A stretch of DNA of 64,000 bases from Siphonodentalium dalli (Eukaryota > Mollusca > Scaphopoda > Gadilida > Siphonodentaliidae): positions 37,796,106-37,860,105 of the forward strand of contig CP136063.1 in NCBI GenBank assembly GCA_032622095.1, in the 5' to 3' direction. Positions 10,077 to 22,690 of the stretch are shown piece by piece (position 1 is the stretch's first letter; each line of letters begins with the position of its first letter). Under the pieces are notes generated by a model. That model worked only from the letters and a program-made list of their open reading frames with translations, was not told where the DNA came from and made no database searches. Made by a program: the position numbers and the translations under genes.

Positions 10077-11974
10077 CATAGCTGCTTTCTCATTTCCTTG
10101 ATTTCTGCTAAATATTCCGTTCATGTTTTGTCTGTTCTTCCATTGCGAACTGTCGATAACTTGTCATACAACAGGTTGAATCACTTGATGTTGCGCTCTT
10201 ACCGATGAATTGTAGATAGTTGCTGATCTATTTACGACCGGCCTCTCACATTTATCGACAATACGGCACTGCAAATGTAGGTGGTCTGCTACTGTTCTCC
10301 TCGTGGTGTAATATTCCCCACATACAGTGGTGACGATTGATGCTGTGACGCAGAAGCGGGCGTACTGTGCATCAATAGTCTTGAACAATTATGTTACAGG
10401 ATCCATGTTACAAAGTCAGTTTACGTTAAACGATAACGTCACAAAAGATCACCTATATCTAAATCGCGCGGCGTCCTGGCGACGTAATTGCGTCTCTCCC
10501 CAAAATTTCGCTGAACGTCAACTTTGTTATGTTTCTTTTTCGATAATAAATCATCATATTTCTGCAAATAAAACACCGATTTGATTCCGGGAGTTTTATT
10601 TGTACCGTATTACCATTATTAATACAAACATAGCATAATTTACACCAAAACAAATATTCCTACATAACATTGTACATGTCACAACGCTACCGTCTTCGAA
10701 TACACATTCGAAGACTTTCGATTTTGTTAAAAATGCACAGGTAAAGTAACACATTTCCTACACATTTATCGGGGTTTCTTCTAAATCCAGTGTTTACAGC
10801 TAAGGGCAACGCCCTTCGCCTATCACACTGTATTATATCTCCGGCCATTTTGCACCAACTGGCCTGAATTTGTGTATGTTCATTAGTTCCTGAGTATTTC
10901 CAATTAAACGGACAATTACCTCAATATAAATAAACAATATACTTCCTTGGTTACACCATGAAAGTATAATAACTATGTTTGGGTCACATTACACTATGTG
11001 CATCTATCATGGCTTACGCCTTCTGGTTTACATTATATACTTACTGTTGGCAGCAGCTCAATTGCCTCACCGAACATGCTCCACAGTTCCGCAGTATTGG
11101 TTTTATTAGATGCTGATAATCAATCGTTGCCTGTATACTTATGCGATGGTGTTGTCTATAATCCTTGGCTGCGTGCTATAACGAATTAATGTAACAGTGA
11201 ATTGGTGACCATGGGTGCTAGACATATATCCCACTTATCCACCAGTATTATGACATTTTATTCAGATCCACTAACATACAGATACGATATCGGCTCAACA
11301 ACGGTAAACTGACGCCGTTTCAACGTTGGTTTCTGACGTTTTCCGATGGTGAAGTGCGACGTTCAAACAACGTCGTCCGCTATACAAATTGTATAGACGT
11401 CATACCAATGTTGGATGTTAGTGGTTATATATATGTTCACCTAACTGTATACGACCGATCGTCTAGAACCTTCGAAATAGCAAATATTCAGAATAGAGAA
11501 CCTTCGGAATAGTGGACCTTCGGGATAGCGAACCTCAGAATAGAGACATGTCCCCCAGTTACACGGCCTACGTTGTAAAATATGACTCACAATATTTCAA
11601 GTCGATAAGTTAAAGAGTTTTCTCTTACTGTTGTGAGTCGATATCGCAATAAACACCGAATTAATTACCAGGATAAATTCCATAATTGTAAGCGACGCAA
11701 AGCTAAATCTTTAAAAAAAATCATTTAACTCGTGAAATATCGAGTTGGGACCATCGCCGAAAGTGAAGTACATTATTAAGAACGGATAATAACTAATAAA
11801 TCTATTCCCCGCGTTAATTTTTCGAATTCATAAGGTTACCTGTCAAAACTCCAAAACGTTTCAAGGTGTTGTACTGTTGGAAGATGATCTCTATACGGGC
11901 GTTAGCTAGAGTAGAGATTCATGGCATGATCTAATTTCCAACGGCATGCACGTGTATGGGATATATAGTCTCAT
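10077..11974. other. No recognisable gene; small hairpin and short degenerate repeats
   Basis: No coding frame with recognisable domains. There is a perfect 10 bp stem hairpin at 10692-10715 (GTCTTCGAAT-acac-ATTCGAAGAC). A degenerate run of about 21 bp units around ACCTTCGGAATAG occupies 11466-11545. Confidence 0.5.
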
Positions 11975-14900
11975 ATCCACCCCGTGTACGTGGTATCGCC
12001 AAAACCGAGGGTATCGCCAAAACCGAGAATATGGGAAAGTCATTTTCACGTATATGATATGGGGATATGTTTGTTTCCCACCGTAATACAGACATCGAGC
12101 ATCGTATGTGTATGTCCACACGAAGCATGAGTATTTATCCACCAGTTGTCAATCAGTTTTCCCAGATCGGACCATTAATCTTTTTTTGGCGAATTTTTTC
12201 AATGGTGTTTTTTGCTTTTGGTCACTCAAATTTTCGAGAACAACCATTCACTAGTATAGTTCCTGGACTTCCACGCTTCCAAAACAAATGCCGGTATATA
12301 GTTGAATCTGTCAATGAAGCATAGGATTTGACAGAATTTAATAAATCCTTGTCGATGCGCCAAACGCCGAGTTTCTGTGCAGTAAATATGCGTATTACTT
12401 AAGGAGTTCTGATGAGTTTTCGAGTGTTTTTATGTGTATCTGAGACTGATCAATTGGACTGCGAATGTCAACTGAAGTATGAATCCATAACATATTCGAA
12501 ATAATGTGTGCATATTATATTATGAATGTATTTCAATTGAAATTAATTGAACATCCATCTCAGCATTCAGATTTGCGATCTCAATAACGTGAATGAATGA
12601 TAACGCGATGCCTTGATCACACGCACGTGAATGCTGCCGTTCGCATGCATGCAGCTAATCGGATATTCGTTTACTATTAACATGCTTGGAGTTTGTATAT
12701 AGACCACACATGCCGGACGACACGCTACGTCGTATCAACGATTTGTTATAATCATGTTTATTTTACAGACTTTATGACTCGTTGCCACTCGAGTAGACCG
12801 TTACGCGACAATGAGACCGAATCATCTTATCGAATATACATATATCGTATTGCTCCAAATTATGCAATTCTGGCTTTTTTAAGAGTCATTAGATAAAATT
12901 GTAACGATTCTTGTAACATCCGAACATATATCATCACTACCAAGTACCATAAGTACCAAGATAATTCAACACGTGCATATTATTGAAATTGAAATCAACA
13001 ACTCGTGATACAGTCGAAATAAACAAGACCACGTGTTGCAAATGTTGATCAATTGAACAGTGCGTGCATACAGGTCCACTGGCCAATCAACCTCGACGAA
13101 CTTATGACGTTATTTGATTGAACGATAATGTGATTGTTTTGAGTGACAACGTGTCACAACGGCTGTATATGACTTGGTTGTCGGAAATAATATCAAACTT
13201 TTGCGGTCGTTTTAATTGTACTGTATACTTTACCGGTTCTCTTGTGAAATAACGCGTGGCATTATAAGAAATAAATATTCATATTAAGCCTATGCAGTTA
13301 TAAGACAAATTTACCATATAACCGGATGTGCGTTGTATAATTTGTTTTCAAACTTTTCGGTTATAACTGCAGACCATTAATCGAAACAAGAGTCATTTCT
13401 GACCTCGTTAAACTAAGAATGATAACGTTAAAATATTGAATCTACCAAAACAATAACACATGTATATCCCGTACGATGACCTCATGTAATAGTTCCCAAG
13501 ATGATGGAGATTTATGCATAATTTCATTTAGATTGTTGTGTGCAAATCTTAGCTATATTACTTTTTTTCCAAAATAAGTGAAAAAGAATAATTCTAGAAC
13601 TTAACAAGCCGAAAACTAAATCTGCGAACAATACGAATTGAAAGTCATCATGACGCTGAACATCCATAACAATTTTGGTTAGAACCATAAACCAAACTCA
13701 GGACGGAGACCCTGATAAGATAAGATTCATTTCGGTTAAAAATACATATCAATTACAGTATATGCAACCTATACGATAACATAATGAAGTCTTGTGTAAA
13801 TATTATGCCCACAAAATATGTGGTCCTATGGGCTAAATTAGAAAAGTTATAAACTATTGTGTAATTTACATGTGCACATAACAATCATGGCTGTATACAC
13901 ATGTTCCACAGTGAAGTGTTTATTATAAATAGCAGTAACTTTGTTGTGTGTTTGTTCATATATGTTCGGATGTTTAGTGTGTTAACATAGGATCGTTTCA
14001 ATTTTATCTGATGACTCTTAAAAAAGCCAGAATTGCATAATTTGGAGCAATATGATATATATATATATATTCGATGAGATGATTCGGTTTCATTGTTGCG
14101 TAACGGTCTACTCGAGTGGGAACGAGTCATAAAGTCTGTAAAATAAACATGATTATAACAAATCGTTGATACGCCGTAGCGTGTCGTCTGGCATGTGTGG
14201 TCTATATACAAACTCCAAGCATGTTAATAGTAAACGAATATCCGATTAGCTGCATGCATGCGAACGGCAGCATTCACGTGCGTGTGATCAAGGCATCGCG
14301 TTATCATTCATTCACGTTATTGAGATCGCAAATCTGAATGCTGAGATGGATGTTCAATTAATTTCAATTGATATACATTGATAATCTAATATGGACACAT
14401 TATTTCGAATATGTTATGGATTCATATTTCAGTTGACATTCGCAGTCCAATTGATCAGTCTCAGATACACATAAAACACTCGAAAACTCGTCAGAACTCC
14501 TAAAGTAATACGCATATTTACTGCACAGAAACTCGGCGTTTGGCGCTTCTTCATCTGTGCCGTTCGCATCTTTGTACACCGACAGTGGTCCCTTCATATC
14601 GCGCGGATATTGAGAACGACAAAGATTTATTAAATTCTGTCAAATCCTATGCTTCATTGACAGATTCAACTATATACCGGCAATTGTTTTGGAAGCGTGG
14701 AGGTCCAAGAACTATACTAGTGAATGGTTGTTCTCGAAAATTTGAGTGAGCAAAAGCAAAAACACCATTAAAAAAAATCGCCAAAAAAAATAATAATGGT
14801 CTGATCTGGGAAAACTGATTGACAACTGGTGGATAAATACTCATGCTTCGTGCGGACATACACATACGATGCTCGATGTCTGTATTATGGTGAGAAACAA

Positions 14901-15001
14901 ACATATCCCCATATCATATACGTGAAAATGATTTTCCCATATTCTCGGTTTTGGCGATACCCTCGGTTTTGGCGATACCACGTACACGGGGGTGATATCA
15001 T
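11975..15001. mobile_element. Foldback element with arms of about 1 kb
   Basis: Bases 11975-12933 reappear in reverse complement at 13956-15001, leaving an internal loop of about 1 kb. Outer ends share CCCCGTGTACGTGGTATCGC and the doubled GGTATCGCCAAAACCGAG. The right arm has about 75 bp (near 14545-14620) missing from the left arm. An 85-codon frame occurs in both arms, but many differences change the amino acid, so coding constraint is unlikely. No transposase and no clear target duplication are visible. Confidence 0.8.
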
Positions 15002-16015
15002 GCATTCAGAAACTATATGTCTATAAAAAGGTATATTGATTAATATAATATTAATAAAATATTGATTAATTTGTTTTGGGTAGATTCAGTATTGAAAACT
15101 GTTTTGTAAAAGAAAATTGTTTATATTTATCGTGGTACATTTATGATAACAACATACACGAATCGTCCGTCATGTCTTGTACCTGACGCAGGGATGTGAA
15201 TTGAGCGTGTCCACTTCAGAATTTCATATAACATATACCACCTCCCATTTCGAAAATGGGTACAGTGTCGTTGTTTTGGACCTCGTGATCACATTGGGTG
15301 AGACAACCAAACCCATATCGTCACGCCCCTATAGTTATACATATACCTTATATTAGCTAAAACTTCATGTCATTTATATGACGTATAGTCACCCCATGTC
15401 ATTCAAACAAAGAATAACATGGAGATCCGCATTCAAATGCTGGCACTTAATATATCAGTAGGACACAAAGGGGCAGCATGCAACTTGTCCGTTTATTTTA
15501 AGATCAGCATGTACACATGTGCGATGATTTAACTTAAGTCAATCCTGCGCGAGTCCAAATGCGCCCATAACATTACGCGTTTTTCTTTCTGGTATCGATG
15601 ACCTATCGATATAATTATGGGGTTGCAGTTATGACCTGTTGCGCGTTCACCGAGAAATAACTGCAACAAGTCACGTGGGCGCCGACCAATCGGAATGCTG
15701 GATTTAGTGATAATCACACTCAGTATGTAAATATATAGGAATGAAAATGCACGGGTCAGAATTTAAAGTAAGGGCAATCACCTGTACATACATATTTTTT
15801 CTTTATACCGATGTAGTAGGGATCTATACGGATAGAGCGGCGCACGAGTGTTCCAATCAATTCACGACATCTGGGGGCCAGGGCGTTTCCTCTTTCAGCG
15901 CATATATACTAGACAGAGCCAGGCTCGAGGACTCTGACACACTCTCTTCTGGTCGACGTACGCTTCGTCTTAGTAGTTATGTTAGCAGTGTGAATTTCGT
16001 TACTTATTCCTTATT
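15002..16015. other. No recognisable gene
   Basis: AT-rich DNA with a small inverted repeat CCCATTTCGAAAATGGG near 15244. No transposon end, RNA gene or convincing coding frame is seen. Confidence 0.5.
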
Positions 16016-16736
16016 AAAAAATTTGGGAAAATGTGGCAAATGACCATGGCAACGTCTTAAGTAAGGCGAGACAAAATTTCCTGTGAAAAAAAGTTTGGAA
16101 AAAAAGTTCAAAAATGCACGAAATTAGGCAAAGTCCGAAAATGAACGGAAATTGGCCGAAACAAGTGCGGAGTCATAAATGGCCACCTCGGCCAAAAAAA
16201 TTGGGCCGAAAAAAATTTGGGTCGAGTCCGAAAAAGTGGGTCGAATCCCAGTTTTCGCTCTGCTCGGTCGGGAAAATTTCGGAAAATATGGCAAACTGTC
16301 ACATATTAAAAAATGGCCACCTGGGCCGAACTTTTTGGGCCGAAAAGTTTTTGGGTCCAGTCCCAAAAAGTGGGTCAAATAGAAATTCCCGCTCTGCTCG
16401 GTCAGGAAAATTTGGGGAAATGTGGCAAATGACCATGGCAACGTATTAAGTAGGGCGAGACAAAATTTCCTGTGAAAAACATTTTGGAAAAAGAGCAAAA
16501 ACTGGGATTCGACCCACTTTTTCGGACTCGACCCAAATTTGTTTCGGCCCAAAATTTTTGACCGAGGTGGCCATTTATGACTCCGCACTTGTTTCGGCCA
16601 ATTTCCGTTCATTTTCGGACTTTGCATAATTTCGTTCATTTTTGAACTTTTTTCCAAAATTTGTTTTCACAGGAAATTTTGTCTCGCCCTACTTAAGACG
16701 TTGCCATGGTCATTTGCCGCATTTTCCCAAATTTTC
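16016..16736. mobile_element. Inverted-repeat element with 240 bp arms
   Basis: The left arm (16016-16257) and right arm (16497-16736) are reverse complements. Both contain GCAACGTCTTAAGTA, CAAAATTTCCTGTGAAAA and GCGGAGTCATAAATGGCC. The 240 bp loop holds partial direct repeats of the arm, including a third copy of the CATGGCAACGT...CAAAATTTCCTGTG segment at 16433-16480. Frames across it are shadows of the repeat. It is probably a non-autonomous DNA element or a tandem/inverted rearrangement of one. Confidence 0.7.
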
Positions 16737-17559
16737 CCGACCGAGCAGAGAGGGAATTTCTATTTGACCCACATTTTGGCCGAATGACCTCAAAATGACT
16801 CATACAGCTGTTTACAGTGAATTTTCCCCCGCAAATCTCTGTTTTAGTGTCAAAAAATGGTCGGAAAAAAATGTCGAAAACGGAAACAAAATTGGCGGTG
16901 GGGGTGGGTGGGTACAAAAAATGATCGAAAGGGAAAAAATGCCATACGTGCCTGAATTTTTTTTCCGACCCGCCCCCCTGAATTGTCCGGTATAAGAGAA
17001 GAATCGAACGCATTCTGAGAGGTGCCACTCAGCACCGAACATGAAACTGTAAATTCTATGAATTCGGTAGGCCATATTGCCGATTTGCTTAGATTAATCG
17101 ACTGGAGGATTTCAGCGTCGACTTGGTTTAATAATCGAGTCGACGCCGATTAGTCAAATAATTGTTTCAACACTAGTCAGAAACCATATATGCCTTGTGT
17201 AACAACAGTGAACTACTTGAAAAAGATCCATTGAACTTGAGAAGGTTTGGTTTTGCAACAAATAGGTACCGACAGTATGATTATTATTATTATGACAATA
17301 TTTGTCAGCAGCTTTTGAGATAAACTACATGTAGGTCACTGCGGATGGTCAGTTGAGCTCTTGATCTGCATGGCAGGTGTTACACATGTGGTAATCAAAG
17401 AGAAATTACATGGAGTAATAACTGGATTTCCTTATAATCTTAGTTTTGATGAAAAACGTGGGCGCCAACGACGATCTTCGATTTTATTCTTTCCATGATT
17501 CAATAATTTGGTATACCCTACGTGTCCAATCGTTAATAAACTTCATATGGATCTTCGGG
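16737..17559. other. No recognisable gene
   Basis: Contains a short G-rich/C-rich stretch (16892-16980) and a small ATT run near 17280. No feature can be supported. Confidence 0.5.
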
Positions 17560-17790
17560 ATAACAACAAGATGGGAGTAGTGTAGTTTTTCCGAATTTCG
17601 TTAAAAAAACATGCCACTGACAGTGATTTTGGATATTACTATTAGCATTACTAAACCCTTTAGCACAGTCCACTTCACTCATCCGATCATCACCAAACTT
17701 CATATTTATCTTGATATTGATCTATTTGATGAGAGCTATCAAATATTTTTTGAATTTCATAGGAAAAATGGTCGCCAGCGGCCATATTGC
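17560..17790 (-). repeat. Diverged copy of the 160 bp satellite family
   Basis: Read on the minus strand it resembles the 29.3-30.7 kb satellite: the ACCAAACTTCATATT block, the TTCCGAATTTCG-TTAAAAAAACATG segment and CTTCGGGATAACAAC are equivalent landmarks. Diverged and isolated here. Confidence 0.5.
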
Positions 17791-18052
17791 ATTTACGTTA
17801 TATGTCGATATATAGTATTACTTAGAAATTTCAGCTTTCCAGATTCATAATTGCTCCATTGACTGTAACAGATGAAATTTTCCCCCTCTTCGGATAGAGT
17901 GTCACTGAAACTTTATTTTGTCAGACTGCCTGTAGTCACTGATTATATGTGGAAATAATCTGTAATAAGATGTAGCACTGTTTTATTTTATATTTACATG
18001 TAGTGCTGTTTTTTATACAACAATACCACCCAGGCTTCTCATCGGCACGCAG

Positions 18053-18135
18053 GACCGGTACCGGTACCGCCGGTACTCGGGCATTTTTGCGGTACCGGTA
18101 CTGATGTGCAGTACCGCCGGTACTCGGTACTGTGG
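18053..18135. repeat. GGTACC/CCGGTA-rich palindromic low-complexity patch
   Basis: Repeated GGTACCGGTACC and GTACCGCCGGTACT units form several overlapping palindromes within about 80 bp. No gene context is visible. Confidence 0.7.
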
Positions 18136-18859
18136 TTGCATATATGCACATTCGTAGATCAGCAGGTTGTTTGGAAAAATACAGTAGTATCAAGTTTCGC
18201 TCTTTAAACTACACGCGATGTACATCGATCGTGGTTGTATTCATGGCGCGAGAGGTCGGTCTCGGAAGGGTGGGTCCTGGTTTTTATGTGTCTATTATAA
18301 CTCTTCAATGGTTAAATTCCAATTTTTTGAAAGCACGGCATTGTGATATTGTTTTAATCTTGTGATTGGGACTTGGGATTGCAACTTATGTTTTTGCCTT
18401 TATTATTGCCCAGTTGTGGCAATTATACATTAAACCCAGTTACAATTTCTTATCATTTATTCACCAACAACCCCACCCACAAGTATGGCCCTACACGTTT
18501 TGATTAATCACATACACACGTACCCGTTCACATGTCGAATCAGTTTGCAAATAAGGTCGACCATTTTGAATTTAAATGGGACTCATGGAACCTTCAGTTA
18601 TATAATCAAATCAGGAACGAATATCCACGAACCGTGCACAATGTAATTTGCTGAATAGACATGATAGTTCATATTTGGTATAGGAACTCGTGGAGAGAAA
18701 TTGTTGCCTAACTTGACTCATTATTGTTTTGATTTAAAATGGCCGACCGCGCGACTTTGCAAATACATTTATTCTGATTGAATATTGTGAAGTGAAAACC
18801 ACCGTTACGGAGCACTTTCTATCAGTTGATCTTGAATTTTACTATTTTTAAGGCTAAAT

Positions 18860-19230
18860 AATTTGGTTGATCCTACAGACGACATCCCTTGTCCGATCGT
18901 CACCAGATTCCACAATGATCTTCTGGATAACCAGGATGAGAGTAATCTAATTTTTCCGAATTTCGTTAAAAAACATGACCACATGCAGCAATTTTGTATC
19001 TTACTCTTTGCATGACTGAATTCTTTAGCACCTATACAGTCCACATCCCTCATCTGATAGTCACCAAACTTCATATTGATCTTCGGGGTGACCACTATAT
19101 GGGAGCTATCGAATGCTTTTAATTTCTTTGGAAAACATTGTCGACAGCAGTCATCTTCTATTTTGGTTTTTATACATATGTATATCTCTTCATGCGGATA
19201 GCCAGTATTACTTAGGTAGTTCAACTTTCC
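18860..19230 (-). repeat. Two diverged inverted copies of the 160 bp satellite family
   Basis: On the minus strand, CAGTCATGCAAAGAGTAAGA followed by ACATG...TTTTTTAACG corresponds to the TAGTCATGCAAAGAGTAAAA...TTTTTTGGCCG landmarks of the array at 29.3-30.7 kb. About two monomers are present. Confidence 0.6.
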
Positions 19231-19317
19231 GCATTCCTGTCATCATTTGAAATATAAACATTTACCTGAAACATGTAGTCCAATGAAAATAACAAGCGTC
19301 CATAAATTAAATTTACC

Positions 19318-20011
19318 TATTATTATTATTATTATTATTATTTAATTCAGGCAGGATTGCCTATAAGAATATCATAAATAAATACCACAATAAATCAAAA
19401 TAAAACACAAATTATGTATATAAAAGACTATTCCAGTGTTGAATCAGTTTTGAGGATGTAATGAGACTGAAATAGCATATTGCCTTGACGATTGTATTGT
19501 CACTGTCAGTTACTCTCTCGCGAAACCCGAAAACTGTCTTTCTTCTCACCTCCGTTAACGACCTTACTCCATCGAACGCGAACATTCCACTCGCACTACA
19601 ACCCCTACTGTAACCCATCACCATCCTGTACGCATTGTTATAACACACTGTGAGCTTCTTGTATGTTGACTGTTTATAGGCGACCCATAAATGTGCGCAA
19701 TATAGAGGCGAGACAAAACGTTCAAATAGGAATCTCTTGACTTCGCGGGAGCATTTAGAGAACTTTCGGATGATCATATTTGAGCGAGCACAAATTGACC
19801 GATATTGGCGTTGGATATCATCATCGTCGGTCTGGTCCCCCGATATGATGTGTCCCAAATATTTGAAAGATGGAACATACTTAATATCAGTTCCGCATAA
19901 TAGCAGTTGATGCACGGTTTTTATGACGAGATCTTTTGGTATAAAAGACATCGCAATAGTTTTAGATGCATTATATACCATCTTAAGGTCACCGGCACAG
20001 TCCTCACACAC
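19318..20011 (-). pseudogene. 5'-truncated non-LTR retrotransposon (RT thumb/C-terminus)
   Basis: A 199-residue open frame on the minus strand starts abruptly at about 20011, just after an in-frame stop. It contains the region just downstream of the polymerase active site, with YNASKTIAMSF and FKYLGHIIS, followed by the C-terminal segment typical of CR1/RTE-like proteins. The endonuclease and the catalytic palm motifs are missing. Downstream on the minus strand the copy ends in a TAA-repeat tail (19318-19345). This is a dead-on-arrival insertion. Confidence 0.85.
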
Positions 20012-20178
20012 CTATGATCCTATTATTCCTCACATTCACATGCACCCTTCAAAATTTTGTATCGTTGTATCTATTTTAATGACCCCCATGGTAATATTGA
20101 TATAGATACATTTGTCAAACATTTCTTTGTACAATATACAGGTATATAGTTTGTAACTAAATCTAGAAATATATAATA

Positions 20179-20562
20179 CTAGCTGATGTACTCGACTTCG
20201 TTCGGGCTATTTAGGGATTTCTTTGTGATCGCCTCCATCTGGGCAGTGCCCGGTATATACAGCGTCTGGACAAACTATTGTTCAATTGGTCCAGAAACAT
20301 GCCTATATCAGCACGTTCGAGGACATGGTCCCACGTGAAATTGGACCCGTCCATATTGCTCCCGGGATCAAAGTAGTCCTACACAAAAAAGTTTAGTCGG
20401 ATCGGTCAAGGTCCAGAAACATGCATATGAGCGAGGTCAAGTTGACACATTAAATACCAAATCCGAGTCGGGTCGGTCGAGCAGTGTTCGAGTCTATAAC
20501 ACACATATATACATGCATTCATACACACATGCATACAGATATCCAAAATGTATAATATATAG
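20179..20562 (-). mobile_element. Short non-autonomous Helitron-like element
   Basis: On the minus strand the 3' end reads GCCCGAACGAAGTCGAGT, a short hairpin, then ACATCAGCTAG, the Helitron-type CTRR end. The presumed 5' end near 20562 reads CTATATATTATACATTTTGG, similar to the 5' ends of the Helitrons at 43.7-47.3 kb. No coding capacity. Confidence 0.5.
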
Positions 20563-21438
20563 CAACAAGAGTTCTATGATAAATAGTTCACGGGCGACCT
20601 GATGCATGCATCATGGTTTTCTTGTAATATGATATTGGTGGCGTTACCATTTCTGACTATGGTTTTCTTGTACCACAGATGCCTTTGGTGTCGCCAGCTC
20701 TGCGTTTGTCTGAACCAGCTCACTCGCAGTATACCATATGTCTATTTATTGTCCACGCGAGGTATCATAATAAACAAGAAAACTAAGATGCATGCACCAG
20801 GTCACCCATACACTATTTAGCATAGAATAATTCAGCTCTGTGAATTGTCCTGCAATTTCGATTGGAGTTTCACAAATGCATTTATTAGCGACGTTACAAC
20901 TGACATACGATTACACAGGACGAACCTTGAATGTGGAACTATGTAAGAGTGAATATGAATGTTCTAACTCATATGTTCCACCTTTAGTGGCAATGTGATC
21001 GTACCTTATTTACACGCAAGTAGTGTAATTAAGTACCGGTAATTAGAAGTAACAAATCGTTTAGTTTCTGTCGTATCGGCTGAAAGGATCAGGAGCACTT
21101 TGGTGGCCATGGATCTTCTCGTTAGCTGCTAATACCTATTTGTCCGGTTACCTTTATACACCTGTAGCATTGGCGGAACAGAGCGTGTGTTGACATGTTA
21201 ATTGTTTAGTTGGTTAATAACCGATCAGCATGGATTTGTCGTCATCACTTACGTGACAGTGTGCTACTTAAAAGGTTGATCGATGGATCTATTACACCAC
21301 CGTTTACAATGGGTTTAAAGAATAGGTAGATTAGATAGGGACGTGTGCTCAATTATTAGATAGGGACGTGTGCTCAATGTTGGTGTGGACCGATGATAGA
21401 ACAAAAAATCAGAGATGACGGTAGGCGGGAGTGGCTAT
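20563..21438. other. No recognisable gene; short tandem duplication
   Basis: TTAGATAGGGACGTGTGCTC is duplicated near 21331-21376, just upstream of the LTR element. The last four bases, CTAT (21435-21438), are the left target-site duplication of that element. Confidence 0.6.
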
Positions 21439-21857
21439 TGTAAGACTTCCAGCTGTCGACTTGGCGTGGGTAAGGTTAAACTATAGATATTCTTATGGGA
21501 AAAGCAAACACTAGGTGAATAACTTCGTTGTTATTGATCTCGAGTCGCTAATCTCGCAAACATGGGGGCTATTCTCGTAAACATGGGAGTGTGCCTCGTA
21601 AACATGGCAATGTGGGAAGCAGTGTATTGACTTCTCCGGACATTGACCCCTTGTCATATATATTCTGGACAGGGCTTACAGAGAGAACTCTCGATTCGAA
21701 CGTATTAAGGAGAAGTCATGTTATTATATTTTTCTCCGTGGCCACCTGATTGTGTGCACGTATATATCATTGTATAATAAATTTCATCAACGTGTTTCCA
21801 AGAATTCCAACTTAATGGTTAGAACCTGTGGGACCAGTAGCCCGAGAGAGTGGTACA
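21439..21857 (+). repeat. 5' LTR
   Basis: Starts TGTAAGAC and ends GGTACA. It contains three copies of CTCG(C/T)AAACATGG (21552-21610), a TATA-like CATATATATTC (21656-21666) and an AATAAA (21776-21781). This order fits a U3-R-U5 layout with transcription to the right. Confidence 0.9.
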
Positions 21858-22019
21858 GGTCGTTGTGGTGCCGAGTTAGCAGGACATTTCTTGGAATTCT
21901 TGGACAGGTGGTCACGGAAGAAAAATATGGAGGAAATTAAACAGGCGATCACATGGTATGAGTCAATTTAATTGGCTGGTTCAAACCCCTTATAGCTATT
22001 AGGTCAATTTATCTTTGTT

Positions 22020-22690
22020 TTAAAATTGTTGTGCCAATTTTACCATATAGGGTACACTGCGAAACTACTGTTGCCTCAGTATGTTTATTTCGAGTTGTTG
22101 TTTCAAAAAATCGTTGCGCCGATTTGAAATAAAGGTTGGTTTTTATTTTCGAGGTATTATTGTTACATGTACGCTCGATGTGAATAGTAGTTACTGGGAT
22201 AATTGTTTGTGTCCAGGGTTATGGTATCCAAGAATTGGATAAGAATTGTTGTCACATTCTACACAGATCAGTCCCAGTGAATTACTAAATTATGCATGAT
22301 AGAGATATTGTGAAGAAAATAAATTCTTATATTGAGTAATCTGTCGATCGTATTAGTTTTTTTTGTATTGAACAAAATGTGGGCAAGGCAAAAAGTTGTT
22401 AAGGGAATATACAGTTATAGTTCAAATTGTTGTGCAATTTTTCTATACATGTATAAGGTATGCTTTAAAATTACCGTTGTGCGTTTTTCTATGTCGAGTT
22501 GTTGCTCAAAATGGTTGCGTAAATTTGTAAAATGTGCTCAGCTATAGGAAATAATCACTGGAATATAATGTGTGTCCATCGTTATATGGTATCCAAATGG
22601 GTAAGATTGATTTTACAGTCTACACGTGAAGATTCCAGTGAATTATTCAATGATGCATATATATACAGAGGTAGTGAATACGCCGCAGTT
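22020..22690 (+). repeat. Degenerate internal duplication, period about 400 bp
   Basis: AAATTGTTGTGCCAATTTTA...TTTCGAGTTGTTG (from 22024) recurs as AAATTGTTGTGCAATTTTTC...TGTCGAGTTGTTG (from 22424). The later landmarks TGGTATCCAA and CCAGTGAATTA are repeated in the same order. The duplication lies inside the gene-less LTR element. Confidence 0.7.

Noticed and set aside
8961-10124. Several proline/histidine- or glycine-rich frames on both strands
   Set aside because: All are translations of the 68 bp minisatellite, with no independent coding evidence.
12067-14904. 85-codon frame present in both foldback arms
   Set aside because: Differences between the arms are largely amino-acid changing, so there is no sign of coding selection.
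16124-16657. 177-codon minus-strand frame
   Set aside because: It crosses an inverted repeat and the same peptide appears in both arms; no known domain.
18805-19224. 139-codon minus-strand frame
   Set aside because: It reads through diverged copies of the 160 bp satellite, whose translations look protein-like by chance.
21858-21890. Sequence after the 5' LTR resembling a class II tRNA 5' half
   Set aside because: GTGGTGCCGAGTTAGCAGGAC has a partial A-box look but no matching T-arm or acceptor stem. It is better explained as a primer-binding region.
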